DNA of 33,309 nucleotides from assembly GCA_022797295.1 (NCBI GenBank), contig JAAWKH010000021.1:1-33309 (forward strand), read 5' to 3'. The stretch is from Peptococcaceae bacterium. GTDB taxonomy: Bacteria > Bacillota > Dehalobacteriia > UBA4068 > UBA4997. The position numbers were made by a program, and so were the translations under genes. Positions 23,472-29,735 of the stretch are shown in pieces (positions within the stretch are counted from its first letter, which is position 1; every line of letters begins with the position of its first letter). Under the pieces are notes generated by a model. It was not told the DNA's origin, searched no databases, and saw nothing but the letters and a program-made list of their open reading frames with translations.

Positions 23472-23524
23472 CCTCCGTAACAATTTACCGCAGGAAAGCT
23501 AAAATCCCACGGCCTGCACGGAGG
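23472..23524 (-). promoter_or_regulatory. Hairpin that hides the ABC-F ribosome binding site
   Basis: The SD ACGGAGG (23478-23472) is perfectly complementary to CCTCCGT (23524-23518). Directly inside, GCAGG (23517-23513) pairs with CCTGC (23494-23490). The SD would be blocked in this fold. An alternative stem GGCCT/AGGCC near 23511-23526 would free it. Confidence 0.6.
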
Positions 23525-23538
23525 CCAAAAGCAACCCA

Positions 23539-23565
23539 GCCGCACGCCAAAAAGCCTGGCGCGGC
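23539..23565 (-). promoter_or_regulatory. Second hairpin of the ABC-F leader
   Basis: Arms 23565-23557 (GCCGCGCCA) and 23549-23539 (TGGCGTGCGGC) form a strong GC-rich stem with a small bulge. It lies between the uORF hairpin and the SD-blocking hairpin. It might act as a terminator or spacer stem. Confidence 0.5.
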
Positions 23566-23617
23566 CGAATACAGCTTAAAAAAGTGGTTGTCAGATGCTT
23601 AACTTTCCCGCAAAAGG

Positions 23618-23658
23618 GCGCAGTGCTGCCTCAGCCAAAAGCTGGTGCCAAGCTGCGC
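23618..23658 (-). promoter_or_regulatory. First hairpin of the ABC-F leader
   Basis: GCGCAG (23658-23653) pairs with CTGCGC (23623-23618), with CAGC/GCTG nested inside. It begins 6 nt after the stop codon of the upstream ORF, so a ribosome stalled at the end of that ORF would cover or melt its base. Confidence 0.55.
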
Positions 23659-23663
23659 TAAAA

Positions 23664-23690
23664 TTATTTGCAGAAAAAGCTAATCATCAT
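23664..23690 (-). CDS. 8-aa leader peptide of the ABC-F gene
   Basis: ATG ATG ATT AGC TTT TTC TGC AAA TAA encodes MMISFFCK. It has a strong SD, AGAGGTGA (23699-23692), one or two nt before the first ATG and about five before the second, so the second ATG may be used. It is followed by three hairpins, the last of which blocks the SD of the ABC-F gene. This is the layout of drug-sensing attenuators of ABC-F and Erm genes. Confidence 0.6.
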   Translation of the reverse strand: MMISFFCK

Positions 23691-23720
23691 TTCACCTCTT
23701 TCGATATTTATTGTGTATTA

Positions 23721-24041
23721 CTAAAACAAGTCCAAAAGTCTTTTATAATCCTGCCGACCATAGAAAAACCGCATAATCACAACAGTTTTATCAAGTTCAT
23801 TTATTTTATAAATCATTATGTGATTTCCGATGTTTACCTTACGATAGCCAAAGGCCCGCAAGTGCTTATCCCGACAAAGCTCATACATCATTGGCATACT
23901 CTGTAAGCCAAGATAACATTTTTCCACCTTGTCAGCAAAGGCAGCTGCCGCACTGGGATTAGCTAAGGAAACAGCTATATACTCAAGGATACTGTCCAAA
24001 TCTTGACCAGCCAGTTGCGTTTCAACAATCTTATAAGCCAT
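23721..24041 (-). CDS. RelE/ParE-family toxin
   Basis: A 106-aa basic protein, MAYKIVETQLAGQDLDSILE to QDYKRLLDLF. The segments DLDSILEYIAVSLANPSAA, LRAFGYRKVNIGNHIMIYKI and VVIMRFFYGRQDYKRLL are typical of RelE/ParE toxins (mRNA interferase or gyrase inhibitor). The ATG at 24041 overlaps the antitoxin stop by 11 bp and has no strong SD, which indicates translational coupling. The ORF could be read back to 24095, but those codons lie over the antitoxin gene. Confidence 0.85.
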   Translation of the reverse strand: MAYKIVETQLAGQDLDSILEYIAVSLANPSAAAAFADKVEKCYLGLQSMPMMYELCRDKHLRAFGYRKVNIGNHIMIYKINELDKTVVIMRFFYGRQDYKRLLDLF

Positions 24042-24291
24042 ATTTGGCCCGCAATCCGTTAAGAGACGCCAACGCGTCACGCGTTTTACCAGCATTTAGC
24101 TCAGCCTCAGCTGAGGCTAGTTTACCATAAACATCTTGCATAAGCATTTTTTGCTCATACGCTTTAAGGCTCATAATAACCATATCATCACAGCCATTTT
24201 TGGTAATATAAATAGGTTCCAAGGATTCGTTACACATTCTTGAAATTGCAGCGGTGTCCTGCAAATCCTGTATTGGTATAACACGCGGCAT
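24031..24291 (-). CDS. Phd/YefM-type antitoxin
   Basis: An 86-aa protein, MPRVIPIQDLQDTAAISRMC through ALASLNGLRAKYGL. The N-terminal part with VIPIQDLQDTAAIS and EPIYITKNGCDDMVIMSLKAYE is the Phd/YefM DNA-binding fold; the C-terminal helix would wrap the toxin. GGGAGG lies 9 nt before the ATG at 24291. It precedes the toxin and overlaps it. Antitoxins of this family repress their own promoter, here the consensus promoter at 24317-24345. Confidence 0.85.
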   Translation of the reverse strand: MPRVIPIQDLQDTAAISRMCNESLEPIYITKNGCDDMVIMSLKAYEQKMLMQDVYGKLASAEAELNAGKTRDALASLNGLRAKYGL

Positions 24292-24316
24292 AAAAAGACC
24301 TCCCTGTTTATTCATT

Positions 24317-24345
24317 ATTATATCATCATTATGCCGCATTGTCAA
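24317..24345 (-). promoter_or_regulatory. Consensus sigma-A promoter of the toxin-antitoxin pair
   Basis: Minus strand: -35 TTGACA (24345-24340), 17-bp spacer, -10 TATAAT (24322-24317). Both boxes match the consensus perfectly, as expected for a promoter held down by its own product. Confidence 0.9.
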
Positions 24346-24372
24346 TCCGCAAAAAAATTATTCAAAACCCTA

Positions 24373-24401
24373 TTGCATTTTAGCCTACACTGTGTTAATA
24401 T
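24373..24401 (+). promoter_or_regulatory. Promoter of the BlaI/M56 module
   Basis: -35 TTGCAT (24373-24378), 17-bp spacer, -10 TAATAT (24396-24401). The first operator copy (24384-24402) covers the spacer and the -10. Confidence 0.65.
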
Positions 24402-24429
24402 AAAAACAGGCCTACATTATGTTAATATA
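24384..24429 (+). promoter_or_regulatory. Double BlaI/MecI-type operator
   Basis: Two 19-bp copies, CCTACACTGTGTTAATATA (24384-24402) and CCTACATTATGTTAATATA (24411-24429), repeat at 27 bp. Each holds a 9-bp palindrome (ACACTGTGT and ACATTATGT) of the TACA/TGT type bound by BlaI/MecI repressors. The first lies over the promoter, the second just downstream. Confidence 0.75.
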
Positions 24430-24454
24430 GCTATATTCAGGAAAGGAGAACCCA

Positions 24455-24835
24455 ATGCTACAACAAATTTCGGAATCTGAACTGACCTTAATGCAAATAA
24501 TCTGGCAAAACGAGGGGCACGCCTTGTATTCGCAGATTATGGAGCAGTTGGCGGCTCAGCAAAACGACTGGAAAAAAAACACAGTGCTGACCCTACTTTC
24601 GCGCCTGGTGGAAAAAGGCTACCTGCGCACCAGCAAAATCGGCCGGCGCAACGAGTACGCCGCCATGATAACACAACAGGAATATCAAGCCGCCCAAACG
24701 CAAAGCTTTGTGCACAAAATTTACGGCGGCAGCGCCAAAAATCTGATTTGCGCTTTACTACAACAGGAGGCCCTCTCCGCCGAGGAATTGCAGGAAATTG
24801 AGAGCTTTTGGCGGCAGGAGGTGAAAACTAAATGA
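24455..24835 (+). CDS. BlaI/MecI/CopY-family repressor
   Basis: A 126-aa winged-helix repressor: ISESELTLMQIIWQNEG at the start and the recognition part TVLTLLSRLVEKGYLRTSKIGRRNEYAA are diagnostic, followed by a C-terminal dimerisation helix set. It should bind the double operator just upstream and be cut when the M56 peptidase is activated. AAAGGAG lies about 7 nt before the ATG. Its stop overlaps the next start by 4 bp (ATGA). Confidence 0.92.
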   Translation: MLQQISESELTLMQIIWQNEGHALYSQIMEQLAAQQNDWKKNTVLTLLSRLVEKGYLRTSKIGRRNEYAAMITQQEYQAAQTQSFVHKIYGGSAKNLICALLQQEALSAEELQEIESFWRQEVKTK

Positions 24836-26802
24836 GCTACCTTGTAAAGCTGTTACTCTCTCTTTCCCTGTCCGGCAGTCTGCTGTTGCTTTTGTTGCTG
24901 GCCCTCAAGCCCTGGTATCAAAAACGGCTCAGCCAAACCTGGCAATATTACATCTGGCTGGCCGTTGCCCTGCGTTTTATTCTGCCGCTGCCGCCGATCA
25001 TAAAACTGCCGGCTCAAAATCAGCTTTTCCCCTCAACGGAGCCATCTCCTGCACTGCCAATGCCCGCAAATAACATCGCATTTAACAATAATCAGCCGGT
25101 AACGCTACCAGAAAATTTAACCGAGCTGCCAGAGCCAACCACCGCAGCCGCACAAATACTGCCGCTAGCCGGTTGGTTGTTGCTAATCTGGGCGGCGGTG
25201 GCCTTGCTGCTGCTTTGCCGACAAATCACCATTTACCAAAGCTTTGTGCAATATGTAAAGTCCGCCAGCCAACCGATAGAGGATATTGCTCTGCTAAATC
25301 AGCTGGCCGCCTGCGCGGAGGCTATGCACATCAACAGCCAAAAACCGCTGGAGCTGGCCTTTAATCCCCTGCTAAGCTCTCCGGTATGTTTGGGACTGTT
25401 TAAGCCTGTCATCATACTGCCCAGCATGGCCAAAACCCTGCCGCCAGAACAGCTGGCCTGTATATTCCAACACGAGCTAACCCACCTCCACCGGCACGAT
25501 TTACTTTATAAGTGGCTGGTGCAGTTGCTAATTTGTCTGCATTGGTTCAATCCGTTTGTCTATCTGCTGAGCCGTCAGGTCAACCGTACCTGCGAGCTGG
25601 CCTGCGATGAAGCTGTGATAGCGTCGTTGCCGCCGGAGGACGCTGCCCGGCAAACTTATGGCGAAACCTTGTTGGCTTTTTGCCAACAGTCCGCCTATAA
25701 AAATTCATTGGCCGCCGTCACTCTGACCGAGGGCGCGGCCCAATTAAAAGAAAGGTTAGGTGCTATTATGAATTTTCAACCCAAAACTAAATGGCACAAA
25801 GCGGCGGCTCTGCTGCTGACAGCCGCAGTTTGCTTCAGCTTTTTCATGCTAGGCGCTTACGCCGCGCCGCTGACGCCAAAAGAAACCACGCCCTTTTTGG
25901 AACCAGGCGTTTTTCAAAAAGCTAACAATGACCAATCAGGCCAATCGAAGTACTACGTTTATACGCAAAACAGCTTTTACTGTGACGGTTATATCATTGA
26001 AATGGGCTGGAACCTCCACCCGGAAGATATTAAAAACAATGATAAAACTACCATTATTCAACTGGAAAACGACAAGGAAATGCTGGTTCTGTTTGCCAAG
26101 CAGGCCGCTCAATATATCGACCACACCGAAATCAGGCAGGCCATTGCCAAGCTGATTAACCAACTGCAACAAGACGAAAAGCAAATGAAAATCAAGCTGC
26201 CGTATATTTTGCAGGTTATTCCCGCCCCGCCGGCTCAACACGCCAAGCTGGCTGAGGAGTTTTACCAAAACGGCGATTTAAGCCCCTTTGCCGCCATTTT
26301 CCCACAGTTAGATAGCAATGCTCAGGCCGCCTACTGGCAACGTATTTACGCCAATGAGCAAATTAGCTTTTGGGCCTGCACAGTGGAATATATGCCGGCG
26401 GAACTGCTGCGAGAATATCTAGCCAAAATAGATACAGACGACAGAATTGCCTATTTCAGTATAATTTTGGATTACCTGCCACAGGAAGATTTAACACCCC
26501 TGGCAGAAAAATATTATCAAGCTGATGAAGTCGCTTTTTTCTCCATTTTAACCGGCTATATGTCCAACGAGCAACTGGCGGAGTGGCAAAAACGCGCTGT
26601 GGCCGACCAGAAAATGAGCTTTGCCTCAGTGTTGGGAGTTGAACCAGACTGGGACGATTACGGAAAAGATTGGGACGACGACTGGGACGACTGGGATGAC
26701 TGGGAGGAAAACTGGGATGAATGGGAGAAAAATTGGGATGAATGGGAAGAAAAATTGCAGGAGATTGCCCCGCTTTTGCTCTGGCTAGATCAACTAGATT
26801 AG
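24832..26802 (+). CDS. BlaR1-like M56 membrane peptidase with unusual C-terminal region
   Basis: A 656-aa protein. Membrane helices lie near 5-25, 38-58, 108-130 and 325-345. The M56 zinc site is QHELTHLHRHD (HELTH at 214-218) with the later CELACDEAV (about 254-262). In place of a penicillin-binding sensor, the external part (from ~350) has four or five helical repeats of about 28 residues (for example IAYFSIILDYLPQEDLTPLA and VAFFSILTGYMSNEQLAEWQ), then a Trp/Asp/Glu tail at 605-640 with a Trp every 3-4 residues. It should cleave the BlaI-like repressor on an external signal; the signal is unknown but is not expected to be a beta-lactam. Coupled to the repressor gene by ATGA. Confidence 0.85.
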   Translation: MSYLVKLLLSLSLSGSLLLLLLLALKPWYQKRLSQTWQYYIWLAVALRFILPLPPIIKLPAQNQLFPSTEPSPALPMPANNIAFNNNQPVTLPENLTELPEPTTAAAQILPLAGWLLLIWAAVALLLLCRQITIYQSFVQYVKSASQPIEDIALLNQLAACAEAMHINSQKPLELAFNPLLSSPVCLGLFKPVIILPSMAKTLPPEQLACIFQHELTHLHRHDLLYKWLVQLLICLHWFNPFVYLLSRQVNRTCELACDEAVIASLPPEDAARQTYGETLLAFCQQSAYKNSLAAVTLTEGAAQLKERLGAIMNFQPKTKWHKAAALLLTAAVCFSFFMLGAYAAPLTPKETTPFLEPGVFQKANNDQSGQSKYYVYTQNSFYCDGYIIEMGWNLHPEDIKNNDKTTIIQLENDKEMLVLFAKQAAQYIDHTEIRQAIAKLINQLQQDEKQMKIKLPYILQVIPAPPAQHAKLAEEFYQNGDLSPFAAIFPQLDSNAQAAYWQRIYANEQISFWACTVEYMPAELLREYLAKIDTDDRIAYFSIILDYLPQEDLTPLAEKYYQADEVAFFSILTGYMSNEQLAEWQKRAVADQKMSFASVLGVEPDWDDYGKDWDDDWDDWDDWEENWDEWEKNWDEWEEKLQEIAPLLLWLDQLD

Positions 26803-26812
26803 GAGGTTGACA

Positions 26813-27607
26813 ATGATGTTATTCAAAAAGAAACCTTTTTTCGCTATGATATTGGCGTTGTGTATAATTGTTAGCTTTGGCGTTATTTTAACTAGCGCCA
26901 ACAATAAAGCAAATAACGCTCAAGCCATGACAAATAATATAAATCCCCAAAACACGGCAAATAACAAACCGTCATTATCGCTAAATATAAACAGCGCCGC
27001 TGTAAACGTGCTGCCCGCAAATGAAAACAAAATTTCTGCTGAGTTTAATCCAGACGTTTATAATGTCGATATTAAAAACGATGAAAAAAACAACAGTTGG
27101 CAGGTTGCCATATCCTGCAAAACAAAAACAAACACAAACACTGAAACAATCAAGCTATATCTTCCCGATTTTGATTACAGCGATATAAATTTGTCTGTGG
27201 ATAACGGCCACCTCACCTGTGATCTTATAAAATCAGGCCACATTAAAGGCGAGTTCAATATGGCCTCCGTCTTTTTAACATTGCCGGAGGGCTTTGCCGG
27301 TTCATTGAACGCAACTGCCAACAGCGGATATTTTCAGCTGATTTCCAAAGACGATTTTCAAAACAGCACAACAACTATCACCGACGCTGGTAAATGGGGT
27401 GAAATTTATCACCCGCAGAAATTCATCAAAAATAATAACACCTACACGTTTACGGCTGGAACTGGCAGCAACATTATCAATGTAACCAAAACCGGAAGCG
27501 GCGTTATGGGAATTTACACATCAGAAATCACCACCTTTAATCTGCCGGATGAATGGAATGAACTTTGGCAGGATTATTGGCAAAACGAAAATTGGGAAGA
27601 TGATTGA
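26813..27607 (+). CDS. Exported DUF4097-like protein with Trp/acidic tail
   Basis: A 264-aa protein with an N-terminal signal or anchor (AMILALCIIVSFGVILTSA), an Asn-rich linker, and repeated beta-strands (LYLPDFDYSDINLSVDNGHL, GEFNMASVFLTLPEGF, LNATANSGYFQL) of the DUF4097 beta-helix type. It ends in DEWNELWQDYWQNENWEDD, a Trp/acidic tail much like that of the M56 peptidase upstream. The gene is more AT- and Asn-rich than its neighbours. AGGAGG at 26801-26806 supports the ATG at 26813, 6 nt later; the TTG at 26807 is too close. It is probably the third gene of the BlaI/M56 operon. Confidence 0.7.
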   Translation: MMLFKKKPFFAMILALCIIVSFGVILTSANNKANNAQAMTNNINPQNTANNKPSLSLNINSAAVNVLPANENKISAEFNPDVYNVDIKNDEKNNSWQVAISCKTKTNTNTETIKLYLPDFDYSDINLSVDNGHLTCDLIKSGHIKGEFNMASVFLTLPEGFAGSLNATANSGYFQLISKDDFQNSTTTITDAGKWGEIYHPQKFIKNNNTYTFTAGTGSNIINVTKTGSGVMGIYTSEITTFNLPDEWNELWQDYWQNENWEDD

Positions 27608-27670
27608 TTATTGCAAAATATTGTGCTATAATTTTATATACAAAACTTTCTGGCAATGGAGGCCACAAAC

Positions 27671-27877
27671 GTGAGATTTACCCAAAAACACCAAAATTCA
27701 ATAGTTCTGCTGATTATCGGCGCCACGCTGGCTTGCAGCATATGCCTTACGCTGTGGCTGAAATTCCCTTTCAATCTCCAGCATGCCACCTATATTTCCC
27801 TAGGCCTGGGCGCTGTTTCAGGCGCAATCCTGGGCAATTATTTCGATAAAAAACAACAAAAGGAGAACCGCCAATGA
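27671..27877 (+). CDS. Small two-helix membrane protein
   Basis: About 68 aa with two hydrophobic segments (IVLLIIGATLACSICLTLWL and YISLGLGAVSGAILGNYF) and a Lys/Gln-rich tail. I recognise no family. The likely start is the GTG at 27671, 8 nt after GGAGG; the ATG at 27656 is before that SD. Its TGA overlaps the start of the GNAT gene (ATGA), so the two are translated together. Confidence 0.65.
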   Translation: MRFTQKHQNSIVLLIIGATLACSICLTLWLKFPFNLQHATYISLGLGAVSGAILGNYFDKKQQKENRQ

Positions 27878-28401
27878 TACGCAAAGCAACTGCAGCAGAC
27901 GTTGACAGCATTGCCGCCGCTTACAACAGTCTATTACAACACGAGCAACAAAATGGTAGTCATTCCAACTGGCAGCCAGGCATTTATCCCACGCGCAATT
28001 CCGCCGCTGCTGCCGTGGAAAAAGGCGAAATGTTTGTGCTGGAACAGGAGGGCCAAATTCTGGCCAGCGTGGTGCTGAACAAAAACCAGGCCCCGGAATA
28101 TGCCCAAATGGCCTGGCAATATCCCGCAGAGCCTGAGCAGGCTTTGGTTATTCACACCCTCTGCATTCCGCCGGAGCTTTCCGGCCGCGGCCTGGCCAGC
28201 CAGATGATTGATTACGCCAAAACCTACGCCAAGGAGCAAAACTGCCTTGTCATCAGGCTGGACACCTGGGCGCAAAATGAACCGGCCAAAAGCCTGTATC
28301 AAAAGCACGGCTTTCGGATTGTCGGCTATGCTCCAGCAATGCTGCAAGGCCTTATCCCAGAAGAGTTGGTCTTTCTGGAGCATCAACTATCACTTAGTTA
28401 A
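27874..28401 (+). CDS. GNAT-family N-acetyltransferase
   Basis: A 175-aa protein with the GNAT fold: MIRKATAADVDSIAAAYNSL at the start, VIHTLCIPPELSGRGLASQM carrying the acetyl-CoA loop, and the closing RLDTWAQNEPAKSLYQKHGF motif. Substrate unknown. AAAGGAG lies 9 nt before the ATG, inside the upstream small-protein gene. A strong terminator follows the stop. Confidence 0.9.
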   Translation: MIRKATAADVDSIAAAYNSLLQHEQQNGSHSNWQPGIYPTRNSAAAAVEKGEMFVLEQEGQILASVVLNKNQAPEYAQMAWQYPAEPEQALVIHTLCIPPELSGRGLASQMIDYAKTYAKEQNCLVIRLDTWAQNEPAKSLYQKHGFRIVGYAPAMLQGLIPEELVFLEHQLSLS

Positions 28402-28404
28402 ACC

Positions 28405-28433
28405 AAAATCCCTCGGCCAAGCCGAGGGATTTT
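28405..28433. terminator. Bidirectional terminator after the GNAT gene
   Basis: Perfect 13-bp stem (AAAATCCCTCGGC at 28405-28417 with 28421-28433) and a 3-nt loop. It lies between the convergent GNAT and lipoprotein genes and can serve both. Confidence 0.88.
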
Positions 28434-28445
28434 ACTTTGTTGAAT

Positions 28446-28910
28446 TTACTCCTGCACTAACTCAAAGCTGGCCAAAGCCGCCGCCAGCTGCTCCGCCCAC
28501 ACATTGTCTTCCTCCGGCCAACAACTGCAAACCAACCAGCAATTCTGCTTTTCCACCACCAAGCGGGTTTGATATTGCAAAGCGTCCGCCTGCTTTTGCC
28601 AGTAACCCGGCTTTTCCGACAGCTCCGCATAGCCTTCATCTTGCAGCTGCTTTTCCGCTGCCTCCTGCGTGCAATCCTCCAGCCGCACCAGCCAAATCCG
28701 AACATCGGTCAAAACCGCCTGTTCCTGCACCGGTGCCCAGATATTCGCCGCCTGCGGCTGCCAATCACCGGCTGGCAGGTCTATGCTGTACAGGCCCGCC
28801 AAATCATCGGCAACCTGAGCCGGCGGCTCCGCCTGACAACCAGCGGCCAAAACAACCCACACAACTGCCATCACAATCAACCAAAGCTTTTTCTGCCAAA
28901 TCTCATACAT
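28446..28910 (-). CDS. Small lipoprotein of unknown function
   Basis: A 154-aa protein starting MYEIWQKKLWLIVMAVVWVV with a lipobox LAAGC (Cys at about residue 25), so it is probably lipid-anchored outside the membrane. The mature part is acidic and Trp/Gln-rich, with a mixed alpha/beta pattern (VRIWLVRLEDCTQEAAEKQL, LVVEKQNCWLVCSCWPEED). I recognise no family. The ATG at 28910 is 8 nt after AAGGAGG. Confidence 0.7.
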   Translation of the reverse strand: MYEIWQKKLWLIVMAVVWVVLAAGCQAEPPAQVADDLAGLYSIDLPAGDWQPQAANIWAPVQEQAVLTDVRIWLVRLEDCTQEAAEKQLQDEGYAELSEKPGYWQKQADALQYQTRLVVEKQNCWLVCSCWPEEDNVWAEQLAAALASFELVQE

Positions 28911-28995
28911 AATTCTCAACCTCCTTAAATCAACCACTCATTGGCTGGTAAGGATATTATAAAACAATTTTTTCAATTTTTCTTCTACAAATTTC

Positions 28996-29487
28996 CTATT
29001 TTTTATCTATTAAATTATTTTCCTCAGGGTGACTATTCTCCGCAACGTAACTACGCACAAACTCATCATGTAAAGCTGCTTCCGCTTGCTTGCGGGCCTG
29101 CACAGCCTCGTCAAACTGCTCAAAACTGCCCAGAAAATAACGCCGCCCCTTAAAACAAATAGTAGCCCGCCAACGCCCCCTAGCAGCTAGCCAGTCCACA
29201 CCAGGCACCCCGCTGGTGTTGTTGCAGCGCACTGTTTTAGCTCGCAACATTTCCACGCAAGTGCCCTCCAGATAATGCAAACGTTCGTCAAAACCTCCAG
29301 CTCTGGCACATCCACAGCTAGTCACATGTCCGCTACGCAAATGATAAGTTTTAACAACCAGCTGTCGCCCGCAATCACAACGGCACAACCAGGCGGTGCG
29401 CCAACCAATATTTTCAGCCGTAGCAATCACCACAAGCCGTCCATAACGCTGTCCTAGCAGGTTTAATTTTTTTCTGGAATGAGCCAT
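28996..29487 (-). CDS. AP2-domain DNA-binding protein with zinc-finger-like N-terminus
   Basis: A 163-aa basic protein. The first half (LLGQRYGRLVVIATAENIGW, CRCDCGRQLVVKTYHLRSGH, SCGCAR) has the CxCG...SCGC pattern common in phage and homing-type proteins. The second half is an AP2/ERF-type domain: SGVPGVDWLAARGRWRATIC, FKGRRYFLGSFEQFDEAVQA and KQAEAALHDE. Such proteins are often mobile or phage-linked; no nuclease domain is visible. A 19-nt half of a palindrome lies 26 bp before the ATG and a 32-nt perfect palindrome 133 bp before it, likely binding sites. The SD GGGAGAG is about 6 nt before the ATG. Confidence 0.75.
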   Translation of the reverse strand: MAHSRKKLNLLGQRYGRLVVIATAENIGWRTAWLCRCDCGRQLVVKTYHLRSGHVTSCGCARAGGFDERLHYLEGTCVEMLRAKTVRCNNTSGVPGVDWLAARGRWRATICFKGRRYFLGSFEQFDEAVQARKQAEAALHDEFVRSYVAENSHPEENNLIDKK

Positions 29488-29512
29488 CCAAACTCTCCCT
29501 TTCGCTAATTTG

Positions 29513-29651
29513 CAAAAAAGTATACTTTATTGTAAGGCTTTTTTTAGCAAGAAAAAGCAAAAAAGAGCTTGTAATTAGTGGTACGCTATGTTATTATTAT
29601 CTATATATTGTTATGAAGAAATTTACAATAAAGTATACTTTATTGTAAATT
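29513..29651. promoter_or_regulatory. Palindromic sites upstream of the AP2 gene
   Basis: 29620-29651 is a perfect 32-nt palindrome built on AATTTACAATAAAGTA and its complement, centred on GTATAC. A second copy at 29513-29535 shares 22 of 23 bases with the centre and right side. The centres are 113 bp apart. This pattern suggests a dimeric DNA-binding protein site or the trace of an insertion. The rest of the gap 29488-29735 is non-coding apart from the terminator at 29674-29711. Confidence 0.7.
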
Positions 29652-29657
29652 GTTTTT

Positions 29658-29711
29658 ATTGCCACAAAAAGCAAAAATACGGCCATTTTACACGAAATAT
29701 GGCCGTATTTT
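29658..29711. terminator. Terminator of the histidine-kinase gene
   Basis: AAAATACGGCCAT at 29674-29686 pairs perfectly with ATGGCCGTATTTT at 29699-29711. On the minus strand TTTTTGCTTTTTG follows. It may serve both strands. Confidence 0.85.
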
Positions 29712-29735
29712 ACTATTAATATTTTGCCTGATTAT

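Noticed and set aside
23700..23760. Separate promoter for the ABC-F leader
   Set aside because: TTGGAC-N17-AATAAA can be found, but both boxes are poor; I could not support it as a feature.
29488..29735. AP2 gene as part of a complete prophage or insertion sequence
   Set aside because: No integrase, transposase, or structural phage gene is present; flanking genes are ordinary, so only the palindromes are reported.
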